64,000 nucleotides of DNA, taken from assembly GCF_905171765.1 (NCBI RefSeq), contig NC_053390.1, positions 209,131,359 to 209,195,358 of the forward strand, written 5' to 3'. Positions 11,374 to 21,719 of the stretch are shown one piece after another; positions within the stretch are counted from its first letter, which is position 1, and every line of letters starts with the position of its first letter. The DNA is from Bufo bufo. Lineage: Eukaryota; Chordata; Amphibia; Anura; Bufonidae. Below the pieces are notes generated by a model. It made no database searches. It saw only the letters and a list, made by a program, of their open reading frames with translations, and was not told the origin of the DNA. Made by a program: the position numbers and the translations under genes.

Positions 11374-11969
11374 TGTCACGGTCTCTAACGTGACAGGTGT
11401 CAGAAGATCTAAGAGAGGGCTGCACGTGATGTGATCTGACAGCCTCTTTGGTTTCACTTGTTTTCAGTGTTGTTGCTGGTAATGACCACACCTCTTGTCT
11501 CAGGTGTAGCTTAGTGGTCATTCCAACTCCTCTATTTAGTCTGGCTTCACCCATCATGCTATGCGGTTGATAGCTTCAGTTTGGTATTGGAAGTGCTGGT
11601 GTGGTTCTCTTCTGAGTTCCTGCTCATCCATTTACTTCAGAAGTTAAGTGTTACTCCCCTTTTATATTTTGTTTTTTCCCCTCTGTCTTTTGTTACTAGG
11701 CCTCAGGGAGATGCTGGTTCTTTTATTTGAGAAGGAACCTGCCATCTCTAGCCCAGACACTACGGGCAATTCACGGTTTCCAGTGTTTTAGGTTCCAGTG
11801 TATGAACATTCCTACCCTCAAGGTCCGTTCATACGCATAGGAGTCAGGGATAGGATTAGGGTTTCCATAGGGTGTGGCCGTTTCCCTTTTTCCTAGCTTT
11901 AAGGCCTAGTTCCTTTTCCCTTCCCTCCTGTTCTCGATGTGGTGTTCCCTCCCACATCACTACGTAACA
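11374..11969. repeat. Solo LTR of a gypsy-type element with AAAAC target duplication
   Basis: The segment starts TGTCACGG and ends CGTAACA, is 596 bp long and is flanked by perfect copies of AAAAC at 11369-11373 and 11970-11974. This is the 5-bp duplication expected of an LTR retrotransposon. No internal region is present, so the full element was lost by recombination between its LTRs. Confidence 0.85.
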
Positions 11970-11974
11970 AAAAC

Positions 11975-12596
11975 ACCATTATAAACCATTATAATGCCAT
12001 GCGTTCATGTCACAGGAGCAGTGTTCAGTCTGGGAAATACTGCTGTCACACGGAGCGTATTTCACAGACTGAATACACTTGTGTGAAATTGGCCAATTAG
12101 ATAGATAGAGGCCAACATTAGCCCCAATGACCATACATCCAATCCCCAGCCTAGTCACTTGTCATTATAATGAGGTAGACATTTTATGAGCACTCTACTC
12201 AGTCATTAATGAATTGATCCTGATTTATTATAATTAAAAAGTATGTCTTATCATCTGAAGCAATACATTTTTGTTACAACAGCCACCAAGAGCAATACAC
12301 TCACTCTCAATAGTGCTGTGCCTATCTTAACACAATACTAGAAGGTGGGAAGTCTTTTTTTTATTTTGAGTGCGAAACTACCCTAGTGAAGCACCACTTC
12401 TCTCTTTTTTCTCTTTTATAATAATTTTAGTATTACTTTGTAGGGGAAGTATTTTTTATTTTTTTTGCCCATAGTACAATGCTGGCGACAAGGCGCTGGT
12501 TACAAAGCAAATAAAATAGTGTCGGGTCCCTTTTAATATTACTAGGACTCTCGGGTATAGTTGTTCGCAATGTACGTAATTGTAGAAAGAACATAC
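11975..12596. other. Non-coding DNA downstream of P2RX7 exon 12
   Basis: The first 120 bp look like MITE remnants with ACACGGAGCGTATTTCACAG words; the rest is AT-rich unique-looking sequence. No ballast-domain exon of P2X7 was found here on the minus strand. Confidence 0.5.
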
Positions 12597-12704
12597 CTTT
12601 ATTTGATGACCCTTTGTTTCTTGTAAACTTTTACTCAGCTTTGTATCCACCATGATAATATCATTTTGATCCACAAAGGACACAAACTTGAGATCCAGAC
12701 ATGA
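12597..12704 (-). CDS. p2rx7: P2RX7-like exon 12 (proximal cytoplasmic tail)
   Basis: This 108-bp exon has 36 codons: SCLDLKFVSFVDQNDIIMVD followed by TKLSKSLQETKGHQIK. The KFVSFVD and KSLQxxKG elements match the P2X7-specific tail that follows the cysteine-rich anchor and is absent from other P2X subunits. The acceptor is ACTTTTTAG and the donor ATAAAG before GTATGT. It ends in phase 0, so a further exon is expected downstream, at lower coordinates. No minus-strand segment resembling the ballast domain was found in 1-12590; it is either left of the window or very divergent. Confidence 0.85.
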
Positions 12705-12825
12705 CTAAAAAGTAAGTATATCATGCAGTTAAAATTTATTGTGCAAGCTCTAGGGACCAAATGCAAATTCTGTAATGGGGTCCCCAACTATAAAGCATCA
12801 TTTATGGGACTAGTCTCCAGAGGCT

Positions 12826-13155
12826 ACTTTCACGTATGCATTAAAGCTATCCGTCAGGCTGTTCTGGCATAGGAACAGCCTGCCAGAGTTCACTGTATCC
12901 GTCCGTAGCCGGATAGGATGAGCACCGCCAGACCCCAATGACTATATTGGGACCTGGTGATTATGTAGTCAGTTACCGGCATGAGTGCTGGGATTCAGCA
13001 GAACAAAAACTAGTGCTTGCACTAGTGTTTGTTGGGCCAAATCCTGGCACTCATTACAAAAACCGGTTGGAACCCCACTGGGTCCTATTATAGTCAATGG
13101 GTTCTGGCGATGAACAGAAGTATCGGGCTATGCATATGTTAAACAAGCCTTAAAT
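12826..13155. repeat. Probable Harbinger-type MITE remnant
   Basis: It starts GAGGCTACTTTCACGTATGC, like the element at 16421, and contains GGCTGTTCTGGCAT inverted words and ATCCGTCCGTAGCCGGAT. The right terminus is degraded. The remainder of 12705-13600 shows nothing else. Confidence 0.4.
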
Positions 13156-13606
13156 GAGGCAGAGCGACCTTCAGTAAATCTGCAACCTCTACATCATAGA
13201 TAGTTCCATTCTTGTGTATAAAACATTACCCACTTCAGGTATTTAAGGTAATTATGGCTGGAGATTGGCTTTAAAACTGCAGATGTCAATATCTTTCTGC
13301 TCCTGGTACAGACTGCTGTGAGTAACATACTGCTGTGGTAGGCTCAGCTCTCATAGGGCACATTTGTTTAGTTAGTGGCCAGATGGAATTCTGGAACTAA
13401 AAAGCAATTAAAACTGGTTGCAGCCAGTTGCACACATTGGGCTGGTGTGACCTGTGCCAGAAAGTGCCTAATCCAGGAGACAGCGGTCCAGGAGCTAATC
13501 CCTTTAAATACACGGTCGAGTGATATTATAATGACCAGCTAATATCCAGAGTATCCTCCGTGTGCAGCATGGACAGCAACTAGACAGTCTGGGAGTGACT
13601 CAATAA

Positions 13607-13959
13607 GGTCCTCCTGCACTCAAACGCGTGCTTCCCGTTGCTGTATTGCGGACCAAATTTGAGGATCCACAATACACAGGCGGCGTTCCGTGGCCACTCA
13701 CTTCAATGGGTCTGCAAATCCAGAGATGTGGAATGGTGCGGAACGGAAGCACGGAACGGAACTCTACGGGAGCACTACGGAGTGCTTCCATGGGGTTTTG
13801 TCCCGTACTTCCGTTCCGCAAAAAGATAGAACATGTCCTATCTTTTTGCGGAACGGCCGGATCGCGGACCCATTAAAGTGAATGGGTCCGCGATCCGCTG
13901 TGGCTGCCCCACGGACCGCAGCACGAACACGGGGCGCATATGTTCGTGTGCAGGAGGCC
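13607..13959. mobile_element. Harbinger-type MITE
   Basis: The ends GGTCCTCCTGCAC and GTGCAGGAGGCC are inverted, flanked by TAA and TTA. The interior is rich in CCGTTCCG and GCGGACC palindromic words. The overlapping short reading frames on both strands are products of its palindromic content. Confidence 0.7.
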
Positions 13960-14077
13960 TTAGAAATACGCTATTCGTAATAGGGCAATGAGGGGCAAAG
14001 ACGGAATTCCCAGAATTTCAATCATGTGTCTGTGAGTGGTAGAAAACATATGTAGGCTCCTGTGTAGTCAGTAAGCA

Positions 14078-14078
<1 letters not shown>

Positions 14079-14118
<40 letters not shown>

Positions 14119-14140
14119 CATATACACACATACACAGTAT
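14079..14140. repeat. Compound (TG)n(TA)n microsatellite
   Basis: About twelve GT repeats run into TA and CA repeats. The flanks 13960-14078 and 14141-15367 lie in intron 11 or downstream; apart from a GC-rich segment at 14360-14660 that ends like a DNA element (GGGCCCCATAGCAACTGCC), nothing is recognisable. Confidence 0.9.
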
Positions 14141-15367
14141 ATAAACACACACCAGCACTCCTACTAATAACCCTGTCCCTGCTACACATATATGACACAC
14201 CTAGCCTCAGCCAGCAGACACTGCAGTCACCTATGATTATTGTAGTGAGCTCACTGTCTGCTGGGTCTGTACCGGCTCAGTTTGGTCCCTGGAAGAGTGA
14301 ATCCCTACCTCTGCAGGTCACTGGTCGGGAGGAAGTTCTTAGAGCAGTGAAGCTCTGCTGAAGTTGCCGGCCCCTCTCTGTAACGGAGCTCTGCTGCTGT
14401 AATGATGCTGGATGCATCAGGCAGTGAAGACTGGAGGACAGGTCAGGTCATGGCCCCAAAAATTCAGCTGGTAAATAAGCAGAGCAGGGAACACAGCATC
14501 TCCCTGATTATTTACCATCTTGGCATCTTGGGCAGATGGCAGCAGCTGCACGGGCCAGGAGGAAGGGAGCTGTGCATTTTAGGTCGGAAAGGGGGCGGGG
14601 CCATTCAGCCTGGCCGGGCCCTTCACACTCACGGGCCCCATAGCAACTGCCTAGTCTGCCTCATGGACTCCATTTCTACAGAGACTCATCTAAAGGTCTT
14701 ATCAGCTGTATTCAGGATCATAATCCATGACAAATAGAACAGTTAGGAGGCAGAGGAAGCTCTTTTGCTCAGTGTTTTGAAGTAACTTGTCCTTTTGTGT
14801 GATTAGGATAGATTTTTATTTTTCCTGATTGTTTCCTAGACAAAATGAGCCATTATAATTAATCAAATGTATTTGGGAATATATTTATAATAAAGAATTA
14901 TTTAAGTATTTTTAGTCATTCTAGTATCTGAATTACCAAAGAACAACATTATGACCAAGCACTGTACATGTAAAACTTTTCACTTCGAAGGTGTGCTGTT
15001 CTCTGTAAATAAGGGATGTGCTTTTCTAACAGGCTCCTAGTCTAGAGAAGAGACAGGTAGTGCCATGGCCTGTGGGAGCTGCAGAACCATATGTATGGTG
15101 TGAACTCTTGAGTACTGTGTAGTTAGTGGCCAGACAGCCTGGGATTTGTGCTGTATCCTGTATGTGAATTGGACTCAAATCTACCATGTTGGAGTGTCCT
15201 CTTGATATATACCAACTGGCTCATCAAGAAGAGGGTGATCCCAGAAATCTAAGTGACCCCCAAGTTGTCACAGTATATATACATGAATATTATATACAAA
15301 CGTTGGCTACAGACATTAGACTAAAACATTTAGTAAATATTTAAAATGAATAACATAAATTGATTAC

Positions 15368-15490
15368 TTTGAAGACACTGGGGCCTTCTATTTCTTTATA
15401 CTTCTGCTCATCATAGTACTTCTGTCCTGAGTTCAGACTGCAGCAACATTGATAATATTGGCTTATGAGGAGATCAATCACTACTGAAGC
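15368..15490 (-). CDS. p2rx7: P2RX7-like exon 11 (end of TM2 and cysteine-rich juxtamembrane segment)
   Basis: This 123-bp exon has 41 codons. It starts ASVVIDLLIS, completing the pore helix, followed by YYQCCCSLNSGQKYYDEQKY. P2X7 proteins carry a palmitoylated cysteine-rich anchor here; in this copy it is shorter, with three adjacent cysteines. The aromatic and lysine-rich stretch corresponds to the conserved YxxxK trafficking motif of the family. The acceptor ATGTAG follows a T-rich tract. The donor, AAA then GTAATC, is weaker than the others; reading through it would add only seven residues before a stop. The phase matches the next exon, which supports splicing. Confidence 0.85.
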
Positions 15491-15579
15491 CTACATGTAA
15501 TAAACAAGAATAAAAGATAATGATATAAGTTGTTTTAGTTTAGATTACATTCTTAAACAGGTTTAAATGAAACACTCAC

Positions 15580-15645
15580 CAGTCCAAAGTAGGATAGATA
15601 GGATCCAATGAATATCACCAATTCTAAAAATCTGAACTGTCCGCC
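15580..15645 (-). CDS. p2rx7: P2RX7-like exon 10 (second transmembrane helix, first half)
   Basis: This 66-bp exon codes for 22 residues, GGQFRFLELVIFIGSYLSYF plus two more, and forms the outer half of the second transmembrane helix, which lines the channel pore. The acceptor CTCTGTGCAG and the donor CTG followed by GTGAGT are strong consensus sites. Both ends are in phase 0. The GSxLSYFGL pattern is characteristic of P2X7 rather than P2X4. The intron to the next exon is only 89 bp, in contrast with the huge introns on the other side. Confidence 0.9.
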
Positions 15646-15871
15646 CTGCACAGAGACAAATATCAAATTTATCACAAGTTCATGTTTTGTTCAAACATTT
15701 ATGAAGTCATCATGATCATCATTTCAATCTACTTATAGGGGCGGATTTACTAACATTACCATATTACAGCACATTCAACAAAGTCAATAGATACTTTAAA
15801 AAAATATTTTTATAAATAAGTCAAGAACAAATTCTTAACTTCCAGCATGATCTAATTGCCCATAATAAAAG

Positions 15872-15930
15872 GTTTTCCAGGACACCTATATTGATGACCT
15901 ATCCTCAGGATAGGTCATCATTATCTGATT
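15872..15930. repeat. Palindromic frog repeat (GATGACCTATCC core), copy 1
   Basis: GATGACCTATCCTCAGG is followed by its complement, a hairpin common in anuran interspersed repeats. A second copy is at 19975-20035. The stretch 15646-16420 otherwise contains diffuse repeats and a 37-bp direct duplication of CACTCTCAAAACTCTAAATG at 16310-16372. Confidence 0.55.
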
Positions 15931-16420
15931 GATGGGGGTTTAACTCCTGGCACACCTGATGATCACCTGTTTGAAGAGGCAGAAGTACTCTGGGGAGGCC
16001 TGTGGCCTCCTCACAGCTAACCAAGCACAGTGCTGTACATTTTATAGCGGTTGTGCTTGGTATTGCAGTTAAGGACCATTCAGTTGAATGGGACTGAGCT
16101 GCAACTAGGTCATGTGATCAATGAATGTGACATCACTGGCCTAGGAAGAGTCCAATGCACTCACAGGAGCTGATTACCAGGCCCCCACTATCATATATTG
16201 GTGACCAATTCTGAAGATAAAAACCGACACAAAAATCATAAACACATCCTGCATGATATGATAGATAAATACATAAATGTACATGGCTACAATTAAAGAC
16301 AAAACACAACAGCACTCTCAAAACTCTAAATGCAAAATAATACAAAAGCACTCTCAAAACTCTAAATGCTAAATTGTAGCTGCCCAGCTAAGACCTGTCC
16401 TAGGTTGCTTATATAGCTTA

Positions 16421-16917
16421 GGCTACTTTCACACTAGCGTTCAGGGCTCTGCTTGTGAGCTCCGTTTGAAGGCTCTCACAAGCGGCCCCGAACGCATCCG
16501 TCCAGCCCCAATGCATTCTGAGTGGATGCGGATCCGCTCAGAATGCATCAGTCTGGCTCCGCTTGGCCTCCGTTCTGCTCAGCAGGCGGACATCCGAATG
16601 CAGCTTGCAGCGTTCGGGTGTCCGCCTGGCCGTGCGGAGCCAAACGGATCCGTCCAGACGTACAATGTAAGTCAATGGGGACGGATCAGTTTGAAGTTGA
16701 CACAATATGGTGCAATTTCAAACGGATCCGCCCCCCATTGACTTTCAATGTAAAGTCTGGACGGATCCGTCTGACTAACTTTCACACTTAGAATTTTTTC
16801 TGAACTATAATGCAGACGGATCCGTTCTGAACGGATCCCAACGTTTTCATTATAGGAGCAGATCGGTCTGTGCAGACACCAGAGGGATCCGCTCTGAACG
16901 CAAGTGTGAAAGTAGCC
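16421..16917. mobile_element. Harbinger-type MITE with TTA target duplication
   Basis: The inverted termini GGCTACTTTCACACT and AGTGTGAAAGTAGCC are flanked by TTA on both sides (16418-16420, 16918-16920). The interior repeats CGGATCCG words. Non-coding. Confidence 0.8.
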
Positions 16918-16928
16918 TTATATGTTTA

Positions 16929-16977
16929 TACCTCTCTCTCTCTCTCTCTTTGATATATATATATATATATATATCAA
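16929..16977. repeat. (CT)n(TA)n microsatellite
   Basis: Ten or so CT repeats followed by about ten AT repeats, running into the palindrome at 16968. A second AT run is at 17266-17308. Confidence 0.9.
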
Positions 16978-17187
16978 ACGAATGATGAGGCAGCACTTCC
17001 AGTATAAGGTGAACGGGTGAGGACCCCAAACTTTATTCAAGCGACGTTTCGGCCTGCTCAATGAGGCCTTTCTCGGCGCCGAGAAAGGCCTCATTGAGCA
17101 GGCCGAAACGTCGCTTGAATAAAGTTTGGGGCCCTCACCCGTTCACCTTATACTGGAAGTGCTGCCTCATCATTCGTTTGATATATT
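16968..17187. repeat. Long near-perfect palindrome
   Basis: Arms of about 110 bp pair around the centre GGCGCC at 17075-17080 with one visible mismatch. Each arm holds the common frog repeat words GAAACGTCGCTTGAATAAAG and AGGCCTCATTGAGCAGGCC. The structure looks like two head-to-head copies of one interspersed repeat. Confidence 0.9.
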
Positions 17188-17263
17188 TCGTAGAGGAAGA
17201 GCCGACCTCTGTGGGGAGTTTGCACCCGGTACATCTCATCTGACTGTGCTGCTGCACTATTTG

Positions 17264-17297
<34 letters not shown>

Positions 17298-17308
17298 CTG
17301 TATATATA

Positions 17309-18358
17309 CACTCACCTAAAGAATTATTAGGAACACCATACTAATACGGTGTTGGACCCCCTTTTGCCTTCAGAACTGCCTTAATTCTACGTGGCATTGA
17401 TTCAACAAGGTGCTGATAGCATTCTTTAGAAATGTTGGCCCATATTGATAGGATAGCATCTTGCAGTTGATGGAGATTTGAGGGATGCACATCCAGGGCA
17501 CGAAGCTCCCATTCCACCACATCCCAAAGATGCTATATTGGGTTGAGATCTGGTGACTGTGGGGGCCATTTTAGTACAGTGAACTCATTGTCATGTTCAA
17601 GAAACCAATTTGAAATGATTCGAGCTATGTGACATGGTGCATTATCCTGCTGGAAGTAGCCATCAGAGGATGGATACATGTTCTCATTCTGTTTACGCCA
17701 AATTCGGACTCTACCATTTGAATGTCTCAACAGAAATCGCGACTCATCAGGCCAGGCAACATTTTTCCAGTCTTCAGCAGTCCAATTTTGGTGAGCTCGT
17801 GCAAATTGTAGCCTCTTTTTCCTATTTGTAGTGGAGATGAGTGGTACCCGGTGGGGTCTTCTGCTGTTGTAGCCCATCCGCCTCAAGGTTGTGCATGTTG
17901 TGGCTTCACAAATGCTTTGCTGCATACCTCGGTTGTAACGAGTGGTTATTTCAGTCAACGTTGCTCTTCTATCAGCTTGAATCAGTCGGCCCATTCTCCT
18001 CTGACCTCTAGCATCCACAAGGCATTTTTGCCCACAGGACTGCCGCATACTGGATGTTTTTCCCTTTTTACACCATTCTTTGTAAACCCTAGAAATGGTT
18101 GTGCGTGAAAATCCCAGTAACTGAGCAGATTGTGAAATACTCAGACCGGCCCGTCTGGCATCAAAAACCATGCCACGCTCAAAATTGCTTAAATCACCTT
18201 TCTTTCCCATTCTGACATTCAGTTTGGAGTTTAGGAGATTGTCTTGACCAGGACCACACCCCTAAATGCATTGAAGCAACTGCCATATGATTGGTTGACT
18301 AGATAATTGCATTAATGAGAAATAGAACAGGTGTTCCTAATAATTCTTTAGGTGAGTG
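17309..18358 (-). mobile_element. Tc1/mariner element, DD36E type, dead
   Basis: Terminal inverted repeats CACTCACCTAAAGAATTATT and its complement bound a 1050-bp element with TA at both flanks (17307-17308, 18359-18360). Subterminal sequence is also inverted (GGAACACC and GGTGTTCC). It contains one damaged transposase gene on the minus strand. Confidence 0.92.
17341..18210 (-). pseudogene. Tc1-like transposase pseudogene
   Basis: The frame starts MGKKGDLSNFERGMVF and shows a helix-turn-helix DNA-binding region, then the first catalytic Asp in WPDESRF and the second in FQQDNAPCH. About 60 residues normally found between RKQNENM and YPSSDGYF are missing, an in-frame deletion. After DLNPI, where the third catalytic Glu should be, the codon is TAG at 17533-17535; the frame then stays open to the natural stop at 17341-17343. 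Thirty-six residues separate the second Asp from the lost Glu, as in DD36E elements. Without the third acidic residue and the deleted core it is inactive. Confidence 0.9.
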
Positions 18359-18364
18359 TATAGT

Positions 18365-18840
18365 GACACCACGAGGGGTTGTGTCTGGCAAGGCAGGTAT
18401 TTTCCTCCCAGCATGTGCGGCTGGGCTGGTTTCCAGCCAGGTGAGGTCAAATACCGGACCGGAGTTTAAGTGCTGTCCGGATTTTGGCAGCACTTGGCTG
18501 TCCTTAAATAGGCAGCTGGGCTCAGCAGAGATGTCTCTGTTTTTGGGATCTGAGGCTTTGTGCCGTACTGGAAGGCTTAGAGCCTCATGCTGGGGAAACA
18601 GGTCCCCTAAAGCCTGCTGTGGACTACTGGAGGCAGAACTGCTAGCAAGATGACTTGTGTTATATGAACTTTCCATTGTGTGTGAATTAACATCAAGACT
18701 GCAAAGTTACGTGCTGTTTTGTGCAATTGCCTCAAGTGTGAATAAACACTGACGTTTTGCGTTAAGAACTTGTATTTTGCCTCTATACTGTGCTCGTTTA
18801 CCCTATCTACCAGAGCTAAACCCCACAATATATATACTAA
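18365..18840 (+). repeat. Possible LTR fragment of a retroelement
   Basis: The sequence has an LTR-like layout: TGACACCACGAGGGG near the left, a GC-rich stretch, AATAAA at 18741-18746 and a T/G-rich tail ending at TCTACCAGAGC. The Tc1 element sits at its left edge. No partner LTR, primer site or coding region is visible, so the identification is weak. Confidence 0.35.
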
Positions 18841-18848
18841 TACTGTAT

Positions 18849-19517
18849 TTGATATGATAAATAATAGCAAATATATTTTGGTCAAAAATATCTGAACCCA
18901 CCTACAGTACCTGGCCAGATGACCTCATTCCAGGCAGGAACCTACTCTAAATTTAATACCTACTGTATCTCTATGCTAGTGGGCATTTACGTTCAGGAGA
19001 GCAGAACCTGCACATATACTGTGTTGCTATTTGTTACCTCTGCGTGCATTTACGCATCCAATGACAGGAAGAGCAAATGCTATCACCTAAATAGAGTAGG
19101 TTTTTGCCTGGTAAGAGTTCACATTGCCAGGGTAGGTGGGCTCAGATGTTTCTTCATCAAAATACAGTATATTTGCCAAGAACCTCTGTTTTCTGTTTTA
19201 TTCTTTGTAGTACATACTCGGAGGTGTGACTACATCAAAGTCTGAATGCACTCCTATTATCTCACCTATTCCACATGCTGGTTTTAATTAGGTGAAATGA
19301 GTTTGCTCTTTGTCTCATTGGATGCTTAAATGCACATAGAGGTAACAAGTAGCAACAGGTTCTGTTCTCCTGACTGTAGGTGACCACTGGCATAGAGATA
19401 GGTATTAAATAGAGTAGGTTGCTGCCTGGAATGAGCTCACCTTGCCAGGTAGGTGGGCTCAGATATTTTTTATCAAAATATATTTGCTAACAACCTATTA
19501 TTTTTTTTTTATTACAT
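18849..19517. repeat. Imperfect long inverted repeat
   Basis: Left arm 18849-19066 pairs with right arm about 19318-19510; matching words include GAGTAGGTT, GCCTGGAATGAG and AGGTAGGTGGGCTCAGATAT. A third, direct copy of the right arm is at 19085-19170. It is probably a degraded palindromic DNA transposon. Confidence 0.65.
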
Positions 19518-19974
19518 GCAGTATTAGTTAATATACAGATTCGCATTTAAAGTTTTGAGAGTGCTGTTGTGTTCTGTCTATCCTGACAGAATCCTATCTC
19601 CTGATTTCTCCAGAAAATTCTTGGTGCAAGAACAATGCAGATGCCTACTATCATAATGGTTTATTAACCTAAAAACAGATCTTAGCTATTTTTATTGAAT
19701 ACAGTCACATACAATTATGATTGCTTCTGTATAATATATGGCTACTGATAGTATTGATTCTTGTATGTTCACAACATGGCTGTTTCTTACTTCCTTGTTT
19801 TGCTATGTCTTTTTGTAGTATGGAATTGCTCCTCCTGGTATACGGATGTGTTTTCATGTTAGTTTTCATGCTATGATTAGGAGCACAGTATGCACTTGAA
19901 ATATGTAAGCAGTTATAAATGTTTCTAATTATTTACTTTCAATGGATTTAATAAAAGCTTTTGAAAGTCCTTGG

Positions 19975-20260
19975 AGTATCCTGAGGATAGGTCATCAATA
20001 TAGGAGTCTCAGAAAACCCCTTTAACTCCTGACTGCCATACCACGGCATTGTGAAGTACCTATTGCTCCATATTAACTGAGTTATCCAGGATTAGAAAAA
20101 CATAGCTGCTTTATTCCAAAACAGCCCTACATGTGTCCATTGGTTGTGCCTGGCATTGTAGCTCAGCTCCATTGAATGAATTGGGCTGAACTGTGATACC
20201 ACACACAACCTGTGAAAAGGTGTGGGATACTGTTTTGTCTAGTCCTAGATAGCCGCTTTA
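19975..20260. repeat. Common frog interspersed repeats, two adjacent fragments
   Basis: 19975-20035 is the GATAGGTCATC hairpin family also seen at 15872. 20080-20240 contains an inverted pair around GCAGCTTGGTGTGTG-like words and CTCAGCTCCATTGAATG, typical of an anuran MITE. 19520-19975 shows nothing recognisable. Confidence 0.5.
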
Positions 20261-20388
20261 GGGAGCCACAGACAGCCAAGAACACTGCTTTGTTGTGGCC
20301 GTACTTGATACATGAGGTACTGATACATGTATTCATTTCCTGACCAACATATGCAAAATGAGAGAACTGGAGCAACGCCTGTTGTTAA

Positions 20389-21144
20389 AGGGTTTCTATC
20401 ACTTCGTATGACATATTTAGCTGTCAGACACTAGCGATCCGCTAGTGTCTGCTCTGGCCAACCATCCTAATATAACAGCTTTTGGGGCAGCCGTTTTGCT
20501 AAAAAAATAACTTTTATAGATATGCTAATGAGCCTCTAGGTGCTATGTGGGCGTCATTAGCACCTAGAGGCTCCGTCTACCTTCATACACTGCCAGCGCG
20601 TCCCTCCAGCCCGCCCATCTCCTGCTGAATGCGATCCTCCGTGTGACGCAAGGGACGAATTCTCGCGCATGCGCCGTGCGCGGCTGTATTCGGCGCATGC
20701 GCAGTGAATGTCTGACCGCTTCCCTGATCAGACATCTCCACTGCGCCTGCGCCGATGACGTCATAGTGCTCCAAGGAACAGGCGCAGTGGAGATGTCTGA
20801 GCAGGGAAGCGGTCAGACATTCACTGCGCATGCGCCGAATACAGCCGTGCACGGCGCATGCGCGAGAATTCTTCCCTTGCGTCACACGGAGGATCGCATT
20901 CAGGAGGACATGGGCGGGCTGGAGGGACGCGCTGGGCGGCGGCTGTTTATGAAGGTAGACGGAGCCTCTAGGTGCTAATGACGTCCACATAGCACCTAGA
21001 GGCTCATTAGCATATTTATAAAAGTTATTTTTTTAGCAAAACGGCTGCCCCAAAAGCTGTTATATTAGGATGGTTGGCCAGAGCAGACACTAGCGGATCG
21101 CTAGTCTGAGAGATAATTATGTCATACGAAGTGATAGAAACCCT
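20389..21144. mobile_element. TTAA-flanked palindromic element (Kolobok- or piggyBac-like MITE)
   Basis: Almost the whole 756 bp is one inverted repeat: the arms start AGGGTTTCTATCACTTCGTA and its complement, and each side is flanked by TTAA (20385-20388, 21145-21148). The outer arms are AT-rich, while the centre (20580-20930) is CpG-rich with repeated GCGCATGCGC. There is no coding frame beyond palindrome products. TTAA duplication fits Kolobok or piggyBac superfamilies; the ends do not decide between them. Confidence 0.85.
20665..20863. promoter_or_regulatory. Cluster of NRF1-type sites with a central CRE
   Basis: GCGCATGCGC occurs at 20665-20674, 20693-20702, 20826-20835 and 20854-20863, with a related GCGCCTGCGC at 20743-20752. 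The word is the core of the NRF1 consensus. A perfect TGACGTCA (CREB/ATF type) sits at 20756-20763 in the loop of the palindrome. The arrangement looks like a symmetric, bidirectional CpG promoter carried by a transposon. Functional use is inference. Confidence 0.5.
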
Positions 21145-21289
21145 TTAAACTCAGTTTTCTAGAATCACATTCAGCAATATACAAATAAGCCATTATGTCC
21201 TGGTCTGTCGGACGTGACGAATTACATCCTACTGGAATGTTTATTACTGGCTTAAAACCTAGTTACTTAAAAATAAATGAAATCATTAC

Positions 21290-21383
21290 TGTGCCATAGA
21301 CTTGAATGTCAAATCGTATCCCATATGCCTTTATTAGAGTCCTCTGCTCTGTCTGATCTGCGGCCTTGTAGTACTTTGCAAAT
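21290..21383 (-). CDS. p2rx7: P2RX7-like exon 9 (end of extracellular domain)
   Basis: This 94-bp exon supplies one base that completes the arginine codon from exon 8, then 31 codons reading [10 protein letters not shown] and ending in the P2X motif [18 protein letters not shown]. The lysine in this stretch is the conserved ATP-phosphate ligand of P2X channels and it is present. The acceptor is CCTACAG and the donor GTAATG. The exon sits alone between a palindromic TTAA element (ending at 21144) and diffuse repeats, separated from exon 8 by the long transposon-filled intron. It is too short to show as an open reading frame with its own start codon and was found by reading the minus strand with the expected phase. 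Confidence 0.9.
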
Positions 21384-21719
21384 CTGTAGGCAAGGAACAT
21401 TTTAAATTTTCCAAGTACATAGTAAATGAAAAAATAATATAGACAAAAAGTTACTCAAATGCACATTAAAGCTATTTGTGCAGTAATTTATTCTGCTAAC
21501 ATATAAAAGACATTTTGGGTAGAAATGTTCAGTCTATAAACCTCTTAAAATTGGAAAAAAGCTATATTCTAAAATCATTAGACTGCACTCAGCACATATA
21601 CCAAAGGCTCCACAATTCGGGCAACAATTAGATATAAAACTAAACATGTTTTCAAAATATAAATACTTATTCTCCATTATTGAAAATGAAAAAAATCTGA
21701 AGTATCTTAGCTGTTGATT

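Noticed and set aside
14402..14737. 111-codon plus-strand frame
   Set aside because: Part of it ends in a DNA-element-like terminus and there is no recognisable domain or exon signal.
18315..18653. 112-codon frame next to the Tc1 relic
   Set aside because: It starts inside the Tc1 terminus and runs into an LTR-like repeat; no domains.
20583..20990. Overlapping open frames of 111-135 residues on both strands
   Set aside because: They mirror each other because the region is a palindrome, and GC-rich DNA has few stops; no domain is present.
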